This document shows, piece after piece, positions 42,975-51,211 of a stretch of DNA of 58,670 nt; the stretch's first letter is position 1, and the number at the start of each line of letters is the position of its first letter. The notes beneath the pieces are model-generated. The model ran no database searches, was not told where the DNA came from, and saw nothing but the letters and a program-made list of their open reading frames with translations. Both the position numbers and the translations under genes were made by a program. Source of the DNA: JAYTQG01 sp043746815. Its GTDB lineage: Bacteria > Actinomycetota > Thermoleophilia > Miltoncostaeales > Miltoncostaeaceae. The stretch is taken from the NCBI GenBank assembly GCA_043746815.1, contig JAYTQG010000001.1, positions 1 to 58,670 of the forward strand. The letters are read 5' to 3'.

Positions 42975-44918
42975 GTGGGAAACTCTCAAAGCGGGATCAC
43001 AACCGCCGAAAGACTTCGGCGCGCGATGTCCACCGCTGCTGCTCGCCTAATGGCGTTCACAGAGGTGCCTCGGCGCAGACTGGCACGGCACGGGATGAGT
43101 CGAGTCGGACTGCTGCTCGCCGTCGCACTCGTGACCATTACGACGTGGCCGATACGTAGCCTGGTTCCGGCAACCGGTCTGGATCCATCATGGCAGGCAG
43201 GGCTCCAACTCGCGGCGGATCAGGGCCTTGATTTTGGCCGGCAGGTCGTGTTCACCTACGGCCCACTCGGCTTCCTTGCGGAGGTCAGACTCTACGTCGG
43301 CTGGGAAGCGGCGTTGGGACTCGTGTTCAATGCCGTCGTCAGCGGGGCCCTGGCCGCGATGCTGATCCGGTCACTGCGTGATCGCATCGGCCTCCCGCTG
43401 GCAGTCGTCACAAGCATCGCGGCCCTCTCCATCGCAGCGCTCCCCATCGGCGGACTGGGCGACCGACCAGCCGTTGCGACCGCAATCGCCTGTCTCCTCC
43501 TCATCGAGCGACCTGCGAGTGCGCCAAGATGGAGCGCGGCCATCCTCGGAGGGGCAATCGCGATCGCCCTTCTTGTCAAGTTCACGGCCATCGCTTTGAT
43601 CCCCCTTGGGATCGTTGGCGTCTGGCGACTGCGGCCTGGCCGTTGGCGATCGCTGGCCCAGTTCGCCGGCGGATTCCTGGGGTGTTTTGTGGTGCTCTGG
43701 CTGGTCACCGGAAACGACTTGCGCGACACGGCGTCCTGGGTTGGCGACTCAGTGTCCGTCGCCAGTGGCTTCGAGGGGGCCCTTTACCTCGACGGCGCAG
43801 ACCGCGGTTGGGAGCTCCCTATCGCGCTTTGCCTGATGGCCCTGTTGGTGACAGCGGCCTGGAAACGCAACGCGGCGACCGGCAGGGCGCAGCAGATCAT
43901 CGTTGCGGGCGGAACGATGTTTGTCTGGTGGATCCTTTTCAAGCAGGGATTTGTCCGACACGACCAGCATTCGTTCCTGTTCTTCTCGATGATTCCGATC
44001 ATTGCCCTGGTTTCATTTCGGGGCGGACGCGGCGAGCTTGTCTCCGCTTTCGCCGCGGTGATCGCACTGGTCACGGTCCTTGGGGCGTATCGAATCGATG
44101 TTCGGGACGCGATCGATCCAATCAGCCGGGCGAAGGCCGTTGTCGCCCAGCTGGGCGACACGCTCATTCCTCAGCGGCGCCACACCGTCCAAACAACGGC
44201 GCGAAACACCATGACGTCTGCGCTCGGACTTGACGCTTCCGTCATTCGCAGGATTGGGAGATCGACCGTACAGATACTGCCATTCGAGCTTTCTGCCGCC
44301 TGGGTTTTCAATCTCAATTGGCTCCCAACACCAATTTTGCAGGACTACAGCGCGTACACGCCGCGCCTTGTCACTCGGAACGCCAGCTTTCTGGCGTCCC
44401 CGAATGCCCCTGAATACATCCTCGTGCACTCTTCAGCGGGGAGCTCAGAGTTCGCCCAATGGTCTCCAGAGACGGTCGTCGCGATCAACTGCAACTACCG
44501 ACCAGATCGTTCCGTGCCGAACTGGCTACTTCTGCGAAAGTCTCCTGGCCGCTGTGGTCCCGAACAGCGAATCTACGACACGACCGCTCCAGCCGAGAAG
44601 GCAGTGATTGTGCCGGCAGGCCTGGATCCGAAGGACATGTTGATCGTTCGGGTGAAACTTCAACCCGAGTCGGTCTGGGACAGATTGCGGGCTCTCGTTT
44701 ACCGTTCGGCGAAGTCTCCTCCGCAGCTCTTGTTCAACGATGGAAGTGCACTTCGCCTCGTTCCATCGCTCGCCGACCATCCCCATCTGGTCCGTGCACC
44801 GACGGATCCTTCAAGTACGGGCGTTGCGATTGCCTCGGCCAACGTCGAGACGGTTGCCGTGCGTGGCACCTCAGGGCCCGTGAACATTGTGTTCAGCCGG
44901 ATTCGACTGATCCGCTAG
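42975..44918 (+). CDS. Polytopic membrane protein of unknown function
   Basis: Up to 647 residues with about ten membrane segments over residues 40-380 and a long C-terminal extracytoplasmic part. The first loop after helix one contains ATGLDPSWQAGLQLAADQG and VFTYGPLGFLAEV, a distinctive DPSW-x~20-FTYGPLGF pattern that I have seen in unannotated bacterial membrane proteins but cannot name. The acidic residue in the first extracytoplasmic loop would be compatible with a GT-C glycosyltransferase. The GTG 42975 start has a weak GAGA site; ATG 43026 and ATG 43095 are alternatives. It neighbours gmd, so a role in the same surface glycan is likely. Confidence 0.65.
   Translation: MGNSQSGITTAERLRRAMSTAAARLMAFTEVPRRRLARHGMSRVGLLLAVALVTITTWPIRSLVPATGLDPSWQAGLQLAADQGLDFGRQVVFTYGPLGFLAEVRLYVGWEAALGLVFNAVVSGALAAMLIRSLRDRIGLPLAVVTSIAALSIAALPIGGLGDRPAVATAIACLLLIERPASAPRWSAAILGGAIAIALLVKFTAIALIPLGIVGVWRLRPGRWRSLAQFAGGFLGCFVVLWLVTGNDLRDTASWVGDSVSVASGFEGALYLDGADRGWELPIALCLMALLVTAAWKRNAATGRAQQIIVAGGTMFVWWILFKQGFVRHDQHSFLFFSMIPIIALVSFRGGRGELVSAFAAVIALVTVLGAYRIDVRDAIDPISRAKAVVAQLGDTLIPQRRHTVQTTARNTMTSALGLDASVIRRIGRSTVQILPFELSAAWVFNLNWLPTPILQDYSAYTPRLVTRNASFLASPNAPEYILVHSSAGSSEFAQWSPETVVAINCNYRPDRSVPNWLLLRKSPGRCGPEQRIYDTTAPAEKAVIVPAGLDPKDMLIVRVKLQPESVWDRLRALVYRSAKSPPQLLFNDGSALRLVPSLADHPHLVRAPTDPSSTGVAIASANVETVAVRGTSGPVNIVFSRIRLIR
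43004..43021 (+). other. 7-bp hairpin at the membrane-protein start region
   Basis: CGCCGAA (43004-43010) and TTCGGCG (43015-43021) form a perfect 7-bp stem with a 4-base loop. It ends five bases before ATG 43026. If that ATG is the true start, the hairpin covers the ribosome binding position and would limit translation. If GTG 42975 is used, it is simply coding. Confidence 0.4.
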
Positions 44919-44923
44919 CGACG

Positions 44924-45886
44924 CTAGCGCTGGGTCAAGCGTTCCAAATCCGCGTCGACCATCATATTGACCAGGGACTCGAAGTCGACCTCGGGCACCC
45001 AGCCAAGCTTCGTCTTCGCTTTCGCGGGGTCGCCGATGAGCAGGTCTACTTCCGCCGGTCGTACGAAGGCGGGGTCGGTAACCACGTGATCCTTCGGGTC
45101 CAGGCCAACCCGGGCAAACGCGAGGTTAACCAGACGCTCGACGGTGTGAGTTTCCCCAGTCGCGACCACGTAGTCGTCCGCCTCTGGCTGCTGGAGCATC
45201 AACCACATGGCCCGGACGTAGTCGCCAGCAAAACCCCAATCGCGTCGAGCGTCTTGGTTTCCAAGGCGAAGCTCCGTCTGGAGGCCCAACTTGATGCGGG
45301 CGACGCCGTTGGTGACCTTTCGCGTCACAAACTCAAGACCGCGGCGAGGGGACTCGTGGTTGAACAGAATCCCTGAGGCGCAGTACATGTTGTAGCTCTC
45401 ACGGTAGTTGACCGTGATGTAGTGGCCGTAGACCTTTGCGACGCCGTATGGGCTCCGCGGGTAAAACGGTGTCAGCTCGCCCTGCGGGACCTCGAGAACT
45501 TTGCCGTACATCTCGCTGGACGACGCCTGGTAGAAGCGAATCTTCGGATCGACTTGGCGGATCGCCTCAAGGAGGCGGGTGACCCCCACCGCCGTAAACT
45601 CGGCAGTCAGGACCGGCTGGGTCCAGGACGTCGGAACAAATGATTGGGCGGCGAGGTTGTAGACCTCGTCCGGCTCGCTCTGCAAGAGCGCTGACGTGAG
45701 GGATGGCTGGTCAAGTAGGTCTGCCTGGGCGAAGTGCAAACGGTCGCGCAGGTGCTCAATCCGCTCGTAGCTCTCGGTCGATGATCGCCTGACGACCCCC
45801 CATACCTCGTAGCCCTTGTCGAGGAGCAGTTCAGCGAGGTAGGAGCCATCTTGGCCAGTGATACCGGTGATGAGTGCAGTAGGCAT
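44924..45886 (-). CDS. gmd: GDP-mannose 4,6-dehydratase
   Basis: 320 residues. It converts GDP-D-mannose to GDP-4-keto-6-deoxy-D-mannose, the precursor of GDP-perosamine, GDP-rhamnose and GDP-fucose. The NAD(P) loop TGITGQDGS lies at residues ~8-15, VRRSS near 33, the catalytic SSSEMYG near 122-128, and YGVAK (Tyr147, Lys151) with later NHESPRRG and LGNQDARRDWGFAGDYV, all diagnostic of Gmd rather than generic extended SDRs. The start at ATG 45886 gives the normal length; a longer frame upstream (to 46516) is antisense to the PAP2 gene. It is divergent from the PAP2 gene by about 6 bp. Confidence 0.94.
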   Translation of the reverse strand: MPTALITGITGQDGSYLAELLLDKGYEVWGVVRRSSTESYERIEHLRDRLHFAQADLLDQPSLTSALLQSEPDEVYNLAAQSFVPTSWTQPVLTAEFTAVGVTRLLEAIRQVDPKIRFYQASSSEMYGKVLEVPQGELTPFYPRSPYGVAKVYGHYITVNYRESYNMYCASGILFNHESPRRGLEFVTRKVTNGVARIKLGLQTELRLGNQDARRDWGFAGDYVRAMWLMLQQPEADDYVVATGETHTVERLVNLAFARVGLDPKDHVVTDPAFVRPAEVDLLIGDPAKAKTKLGWVPEVDFESLVNMMVDADLERLTQR

Positions 45887-45892
45887 GTTGGT

Positions 45893-46795
45893 GTGAGTTC
45901 TTCCGATCGATTCGAGCGAATCCTTCGCTGGAACCTTATAAGCGGCTCTCCGCTGACGTCGTTTCGGTGGGGTTCGATCAGTCCGGTAAGCTCTCGGCGA
46001 CGTGGTCGTGTCCCGGCATCGCAGCAGGGATTTGCCCCGCTGAGCCGATCTAACCATCGGCCGGTTCCGACTGTCCTGGCTGGCAGCCGCACCCGTCGAC
46101 TCGTCGCGTGGCAGCAGCTCGCAGCAATCGCGGTCATCTACCTCTGCTACCTCGGCTCGCGCGAACTCGCGGGGCTCGGCACGGGTCGAGCACTTGACAA
46201 TGCCCGGTCCATTGTCTCGCTGGAGAATCAGATGGGGCTCTCCGTCGAACGCGGAATCCAGAGATGGTTTCTTCGCCACGATTGGCTCGTGTCGATCGCA
46301 GACGGCGTCTATTTGGCGGCCCACTGGCCACTGATCGCGGTCACGGCGATCTGGCTCTTTCGACGGGTGCCGGATGGATTTCGACTGCTCAGAAACGCCA
46401 TGTTTGCGTCGGGGATGGTGGCCTTTGTCATCTTCGCGGCCTTTCCCGTCTCCCCGCCGCGTTTCTCCTTGGGCGGCGTTCGGGACACGGTGGTCGAGCG
46501 GTCCTCTACGCTCCACGACCTCCTACAACCGGCAAGCCTGATGAACGAGGTCGCGGCCATGCCGAGCATCCACTTCGGATGGAATTTTCTCGTCTGTCTG
46601 GCGATCGCCCGATACGCGCGATCTTCGAGAATTCGGCTGGCGGCCCTCATGATCCCGGTACTCATGGCCGTCGCGGTGATCGCGACCGCAAACCATTACG
46701 TACTCGACGTCGTGGCGGGCGCTGTGCTCTGCGCAGGGGCATGGGCCACGATGGAGATCTGGTCACCGCGCTCGGGTGGGGCAGGTTTCACGTAA
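45893..46795 (+). CDS. PAP2-superfamily membrane phosphatase/transferase-like protein
   Basis: About 300 residues from GTG 45893; no other canonical start lies upstream of the first membrane helix, so the poorly conserved ~60-residue N-terminus is kept. Five or six membrane segments follow. The PAP2 signature is present in pieces: FPVSPPRFSLGG (phosphate-binding approach), AAMPSIHFGWNFL (the PSxH motif) and TANHYVLDVVAGAV (the H-x-x-x-D motif). This subgroup resembles inositolphosphotransferases and lipid phosphatases. In a polysaccharide locus it could recycle or modify polyprenyl or phosphoinositide lipid. It starts about 6 bp from the divergent gmd start, so the promoters must overlap the coding regions. 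Confidence 0.8.
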   Translation: MSSSDRFERILRWNLISGSPLTSFRWGSISPVSSRRRGRVPASQQGFAPLSRSNHRPVPTVLAGSRTRRLVAWQQLAAIAVIYLCYLGSRELAGLGTGRALDNARSIVSLENQMGLSVERGIQRWFLRHDWLVSIADGVYLAAHWPLIAVTAIWLFRRVPDGFRLLRNAMFASGMVAFVIFAAFPVSPPRFSLGGVRDTVVERSSTLHDLLQPASLMNEVAAMPSIHFGWNFLVCLAIARYARSSRIRLAALMIPVLMAVAVIATANHYVLDVVAGAVLCAGAWATMEIWSPRSGGAGFT

Positions 46796-46861
46796 ACGCC
46801 GTGTAAATTTCTGGTCGACAAACGTCGGTGTTTAGTCAGCCTATTGACCCGCGGAGCACGA

Positions 46862-48022
46862 TTGTCCGAGCACTTCAGCGTCGCCGGGGTAGAAGACGCG
46901 ACGACCAACCGAGTCAGAATTCCGTGGGCACGGCCGTCCGTCGGCCGCGCGGAGGCCGATGCCGCGCGCGCTGCGATCGCCGCGTCCGCGCTGTCGATGG
47001 GCCAGCGTGTCAAGGCGTTCGAAGCGGAGATGGCCGAGCACAGCGAGCGCGAGCACGCCGTCGCGGTCTGCAACGGCACCGACGCACTCGAGATTGCCAT
47101 GTGCCTCGCAGGCATTCAGCCCGGCGATCAGGTACTCGTCTCAGCGTTGTCCTACATCGCGACGGTCAACTGCGTCATTCGTGCAGGGGCGGTCCCGGTG
47201 TTTTGCGATGTCGACCCGACGACGCTGAACATCGATCCCGACGAGATTGACCGCCGGATAACGCCCCGCAGCGCCGCCGTGCTGGTGTCGGACTACTGCG
47301 GCTTCGCCCTCGACTACGTCGGTGTCGAACGAGCATGTGCGACTCACGGCCTTCTCCTCATCAACGACGGCGCGCAGGCCATTGGCACGAGGTCCGACGG
47401 ACGGGCAACGCTGTCGCGCGGGCTCGTATCGACGACAAGCTTCCATGCCGCCAAGGTGATGACCACCGGAGAGGGCGGAATGGTGTTCGTTGACGACGCC
47501 GACCTTGCCGAGGTGGCCCGGCGCCTGCGAGGGCAAGGTGAGGTGCCAGGCAAGAAGTACATTCACTCGACGCTCGGCGGCAACCACCGGATGACGGACT
47601 TCCAAGCCGCCATCGGCCGTGTTCAGCTCAAACGCCTTGGTGAAATGCAGGAGGCTCGGGCACGCCAGGCGGCTCGGTACACCGCTGCATTTGAGTGCAG
47701 CGCACTGGTCGCAACGACACAACCCCGCACAGGCACCGTCCCCTCGTGGTTTTCATTTCCGGTCCTCATCAACGATCGCGACGGGGTTGCAAGTGATCTT
47801 CGGAGCGCTGGCATCGAAACCCGCTCGCTCTACCCGATCCCTACCTACCGCCAGCCCATCGCGGAGTACCCGCCGGTCGCGACGGTACTTCCTGCCGCCG
47901 AGTGGGCCTGCTCCCGGGTCTTGAACCTCCCGATGTTCTTTGACCTCTGTGACAGCGAGATCGAGGAAATCACGCAGTGCTTGATCGAGTCCGTCGAGCG
48001 CCGGGCAGCGGGAACCGAATAG
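46862..48022 (+). CDS. DegT/DnrJ/EryC1 aminotransferase, GDP-perosamine synthase-like (PerA)
   Basis: About 386 residues. PLP-dependent sugar aminotransferase with lysine in SFHAAKVMTTGEGGMVFVDD (about Lys198), preceded by CNGTDALEIAM, SALSYIATVNCV and NDGAQAIG. The RLRGQGEVPGKKYIHSTLGGNHRMTDFQAAI segment closely follows the RGQG-x~8-H-x-x-x-G-x-NYRMT-x-x-QAA pattern of PerA/RfbE enzymes, which aminate GDP-4-keto-6-deoxymannose to GDP-perosamine. Gmd, only one gene away, makes exactly that substrate. TTG 46862 is preferred, with GGAG five bases upstream; TTG 46844 is also possible. Perosamine specificity is inference. Confidence 0.88.
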   Translation: MSEHFSVAGVEDATTNRVRIPWARPSVGRAEADAARAAIAASALSMGQRVKAFEAEMAEHSEREHAVAVCNGTDALEIAMCLAGIQPGDQVLVSALSYIATVNCVIRAGAVPVFCDVDPTTLNIDPDEIDRRITPRSAAVLVSDYCGFALDYVGVERACATHGLLLINDGAQAIGTRSDGRATLSRGLVSTTSFHAAKVMTTGEGGMVFVDDADLAEVARRLRGQGEVPGKKYIHSTLGGNHRMTDFQAAIGRVQLKRLGEMQEARARQAARYTAAFECSALVATTQPRTGTVPSWFSFPVLINDRDGVASDLRSAGIETRSLYPIPTYRQPIAEYPPVATVLPAAEWACSRVLNLPMFFDLCDSEIEEITQCLIESVERRAAGTE

Positions 48023-48032
48023 GCTTCCACCC

Positions 48033-48632
48033 GTGACGACGAGCCTGGTGAAACGGCGGGCGACGCCAGCGGACTCGGATGAGCAGTTGGTCACCCTCGC
48101 CGCTGGCGGCGATCTGGAGGCGTTCGAGCTTCTCGTCGAGCGGCATCGGGCGCAGGTCGTTCGGGTCGCCGCCCGTATCGTCGGCCGCGAAGAAGCCGAG
48201 GACGTTGCACAAGACGCGCTGCTGCGTGCATTTCACCGCCTCGACCGCTTCCGCCGAGAGGCTCCCTTCCGGGTATGGCTACTGCGGATCGTTCACAACA
48301 CCGCACTGAACGCGCTGACACGGAAAGTTCCGACACCGGTTGACGAGATCCCGGAGCCAACCGAGACGGACAGTGCTGATGCTCGGCGCACACCTGCGCG
48401 AGATCTTGTGGATCAGGAACGACGTGAACGCCTCGCAACCAAGTTGGCGCTGCTGCGCCCACAGCACCGCTCGGTGCTTGTACTTCGAGATGTCGAGGGA
48501 ATGACCTACGAGGAGATTTCCGAAGTGACGGAAATGCCGCTTGGAAGCGTGAAGGGACGACTGTTCCGCGCCCGGGCGGAGCTCGCGGACCTGCTGCGCA
48601 ACAACACCTATGACTGGGAGCTGCCCTCGTGA
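48033..48632 (+). CDS. ECF RNA polymerase sigma factor
   Basis: 199 residues from GTG 48033. Region 2 is in residues ~25-95 (FELLVERHRAQVVRVAARIVGREEAEDVAQDALLRAFHRLDRF, then FRVWLLRIVHNTALNALTRK). Region 4 is in ~135-190 (LRPQHRSVLVLRDVEGMTYEEISEVTEMPLGSVKGRLFRAR), an intact helix-turn-helix. Group IV (extracytoplasmic-function) sigma factor of the SigE/RpoE type. Its stop overlaps the GTG of a small membrane protein (GTGA), which in turn overlaps a channel gene, so the four genes 48033-51210 look like one unit. No zinc-finger anti-sigma is adjacent; the 78-residue neighbour is the candidate regulator. Confidence 0.92.
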   Translation: MTTSLVKRRATPADSDEQLVTLAAGGDLEAFELLVERHRAQVVRVAARIVGREEAEDVAQDALLRAFHRLDRFRREAPFRVWLLRIVHNTALNALTRKVPTPVDEIPEPTETDSADARRTPARDLVDQERRERLATKLALLRPQHRSVLVLRDVEGMTYEEISEVTEMPLGSVKGRLFRARAELADLLRNNTYDWELPS

Positions 48633-48865
48633 GTGGCGATCCCGACGACACGCCCACAGACCACCGGATGCGCGAACTCCTTGGGGAACTTGAGCACGAC
48701 GATTCGTCCACGGGAAGTGGATTGACCGAGCGGGTTGTTCAGACCGCACGCTGGCAAATGACCGTTCGACGCGCCGTTTCGGGTGTCGGAACCATCGTTG
48801 GTGGACTCGCCCAAGGTGCCGCGGTGCTCCTCGGCCTACGACGCCGCCGGGAGATCGACAAATGA
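48629..48865 (+). CDS. Small membrane protein, candidate anti-sigma anchor
   Basis: 78 residues from GTG 48629. The N-terminal ~45 residues are charged and Asp/Glu-rich with MRELLGELEHDDSS and TERVVQTARWQMTVRR, followed by one membrane helix (VSGVGTIVGGLAQGAAVLLGL) and a basic end. It lacks the H-x3-C-x2-C zinc motif. The head-plus-single-helix layout and coupling to the sigma gene suggest a reduced anti-sigma factor or membrane anchor for it. No named family recognised. It overlaps both neighbours (GTGA and ATGA). Confidence 0.7.
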   Translation: MSGDPDDTPTDHRMRELLGELEHDDSSTGSGLTERVVQTARWQMTVRRAVSGVGTIVGGLAQGAAVLLGLRRRREIDK

Positions 48866-49680
48866 TCATGGCACTCGACTTCGTCACCACCGTGACGGAT
48901 CCATTCGTGAAGTTCATCCCGAAGTTCGGCGCCGCGATCGCGGTCTTGATCATCGGCCTCATCGTTATCCGTTTCCTCATCAAGGCGCTCAAGCGCATCC
49001 TTGGTGCTGCGGGAATCGACAAGCTCGGCGAACGCCTCGGTGCCGGCGAGGCGCTCGGCAAGATCGGGATGGGGGGCTCCCTCTCGGCTCTCATCGCGAC
49101 CCTTGTGCGTCTCGTGTTAACGGTCGTGGTGGTCGTCATCGCGGTCGGATTGCTCGGTGTGGATTCCTTCCAGCAGACGCTCAACGACACGCTGAACTTC
49201 ATTCCGAAGCTCCTGATCGCAATCGTCGTGCTGATGGTCGCGGTTCTTCTCGGCGGCAAGGCACGCGAGCGGGTCGACGCCATGGCCATTCAGATGGACC
49301 TTCGCGGCCCCCTGGGTCTCCTCGTTGAGGTGTTCATCATCGTCGCGCTTGGCCTGGTCGCGATGGCCCAGATCGGCATGCCCACCGAGCTCCTCATCGT
49401 CCTCATCGCGGTCATCGTGGCTGGCGTCGCGCTGACGGGCGCGCTCAGCTTCGGCCTCGGCAGCACTGACGTCGTGCGCCAGATCAGCGCTGGCAGGTAT
49501 CTGGGCGAGCTCTACCACCCAGGTCAACACATCAGCATCGACGACATCGCTGGCGAGGTAGTCGCGATGGACAGCACGGCGTGCGTCATCCGAACCGAAG
49601 GCGGACACACCGTTCGCGTGCCGAACCACCGCCTGCTGACCTCGGTCGTTACCGTGCACGACGATCCGCAATTGCCATGA
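48862..49680 (+). CDS. CmpX/MscS-like small-conductance channel protein
   Basis: 272 residues from ATG 48862 (overlapping the previous stop). Four to five membrane helices: GAAIAVLIIGLIVIRFLI, LVRLVLTVVVVVIAVGLLG, LLIAIVVLMVAVLLGG and LLVEVFIIVALGLVAMAQIG. An ALSFGLGSTDVVRQISAGRYL stretch matches the MscS pore-lining-to-beta junction, and a C-terminal beta domain follows (GQHISIDDIAGEVVAMDSTACVI). This is the conserved-TM-helix/CmpX type rather than classical MscS. Its placement between a sigma factor/anchor pair and a HerA-like ATPase hints at an envelope-stress response; that link is inference. Confidence 0.82.
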   Translation: MIMALDFVTTVTDPFVKFIPKFGAAIAVLIIGLIVIRFLIKALKRILGAAGIDKLGERLGAGEALGKIGMGGSLSALIATLVRLVLTVVVVVIAVGLLGVDSFQQTLNDTLNFIPKLLIAIVVLMVAVLLGGKARERVDAMAIQMDLRGPLGLLVEVFIIVALGLVAMAQIGMPTELLIVLIAVIVAGVALTGALSFGLGSTDVVRQISAGRYLGELYHPGQHISIDDIAGEVVAMDSTACVIRTEGGHTVRVPNHRLLTSVVTVHDDPQLP

Positions 49681-49701
49681 TCCAACAAGGAGTGCACCGC
49701 T

Positions 49702-51210
49702 GTGCCTGATTTTCACGCTGATATGGCCGCTGGCTACGCCTTCGACGGGCCAACCATCCAGCTTGGGCGCCCGTTTGTGGATCCCGAGAACCCGGTTGAC
49801 GACGTCACGATTCAGATCCCAGTCAAACTCTTGAATCGTCACGGGCTGATTGCCGGGGCGACCGGCACCGGAAAGACGAAAACCCTTCAGCTCATCGCCG
49901 AGCAGATCGCGGCGAACGGCAGCCCGGTCTTTGCGGCGGACATGAAGGGCGACTTGGCAGGCATCGCGGCGCCCGGCGAGGCGAGCGACGCCGTCACGAA
50001 ACGCTCCGCGGACCTCGCCTACGACTGGAAGGCCCTCAGCGCGCCGGTGGAGTTGGTGTCACTCTCGGGTGCAAGCGGTGTGCCGCTGCGGGCAAGCGTC
50101 GCGAGCTTCGGACCGACGCTCCTTGCGAAGGTCCTGGAACTGAACGACGTGCAAGAGTCGAGCCTCTCGCTCGTCTTCCGTTTCTGCGACGACAACCACC
50201 TTCCGCTGATCGAACTGGACGATCTCCAGGCCGCACTGCAGTGGCTGGAAGGCCCCGGGAACGCGGAGCTTGAGGCGATCGGCGGCCTCTCGAAGGCCAC
50301 CGTCGGCGTCTTGCTGCGCAAACTCGGTGAACTGGAAGCGGACGGAGGTGACGTCTTCTTCGGAGAGCCGTCCCTGGACGTGCACGACCTCCTGAGGACA
50401 AAGGACGGCAAGGGCGTCATCAGCGTCATGGAGCTGGCCGACGTGGCGACCAAACCAGCGATCTTCTCGACGTTTTTGATGTGGGTGCTCGCGGAACTCT
50501 TTGAAGTGCTACCTGAAGTTGGCGACCCCGAGAAGCCCACGCTCGTCTTCTTCCTTGACGAAGCGCATCTGCTCTTCAACGGTGCCTCGAAGAGTTTCCT
50601 GGAGGCCGTCAGCCAGACGGTCCGCCTGATCCGCTCCAAGGGGGTCGGGGTGTTCTTCATTACCCAACTCCCGACGGATATCCCCGACGAGGTGCTCTCC
50701 CAGCTTGGCCACCGTGTTCAGCATGCCGTGCGCGCGTTTACGCCGAAGGACGCGAAAGGCTTGAAATCCGCGGTGGAGACCTACCCGGTCACTGAGCACT
50801 ACAAACTGAATGAGACACTGCAGTCGCTGGGGGTTGGCGAGGCGGTCGTCACGGTCCTGAACCCCCGCGGTGTACCGACCCCGGTCGCCGCAACGCGCCT
50901 GTTTCCGCCAGCGTCGCGGATGGCGCCGCTGAATCCTGATGAGCGCACCGCCATCATCAGCGCGTCCTCAATCATGGGTAAGTACGCCACTCGGGTGGAC
51001 AAAGAGAGCGCTGAGGAGATCCTCGCCGCGAGGATCGCGGGAGACCCGGCCGCCGTTGACGCCGCCCGGGAGAAGGCTCAGCCGCGCAAGGACGACGGCG
51101 GAGGAGACTCACTCGTCGACAAAATCGGGGAAGCCGTCAACTCGAAGATGGCTCGCGACCTCGGCCGGACCGTTGTCCGCGGAATCTTCGGCCTACTGCG
51201 GCGGCGTTAG
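49702..51210 (+). CDS. HerA-like DNA-translocase ATPase (DUF853 family)
   Basis: 502 residues from GTG 49702, with AAGGAG upstream. Walker A GATGTGKTKT is at residues ~52-61, preceded by a LGRPFVDPENPVDD stretch, and FFLDEAHLLFN is Walker B near 280; GVGVFFITQLPTDIPDEVLSQLGHRVQHAVRAF is the sensor/arginine-finger region. The family (DUF853, YjgR-like) belongs to the HerA-FtsK ATPases; its role in bacteria is poorly known, and no NurA nuclease partner is present. The C-terminal ~60 residues are a charged linker and an RGIFGLLRRR tail. It is the last gene of the sigma/channel unit. Confidence 0.86.
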   Translation: MPDFHADMAAGYAFDGPTIQLGRPFVDPENPVDDVTIQIPVKLLNRHGLIAGATGTGKTKTLQLIAEQIAANGSPVFAADMKGDLAGIAAPGEASDAVTKRSADLAYDWKALSAPVELVSLSGASGVPLRASVASFGPTLLAKVLELNDVQESSLSLVFRFCDDNHLPLIELDDLQAALQWLEGPGNAELEAIGGLSKATVGVLLRKLGELEADGGDVFFGEPSLDVHDLLRTKDGKGVISVMELADVATKPAIFSTFLMWVLAELFEVLPEVGDPEKPTLVFFLDEAHLLFNGASKSFLEAVSQTVRLIRSKGVGVFFITQLPTDIPDEVLSQLGHRVQHAVRAFTPKDAKGLKSAVETYPVTEHYKLNETLQSLGVGEAVVTVLNPRGVPTPVAATRLFPPASRMAPLNPDERTAIISASSIMGKYATRVDKESAEEILAARIAGDPAAVDAAREKAQPRKDDGGGDSLVDKIGEAVNSKMARDLGRTVVRGIFGLLRRR

Positions 51211-51211
51211 T

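Noticed and set aside
45887..46516. N-terminal extension of gmd
   Set aside because: Antisense to the PAP2 gene; Gmd family proteins begin just before TGITGQDGS.
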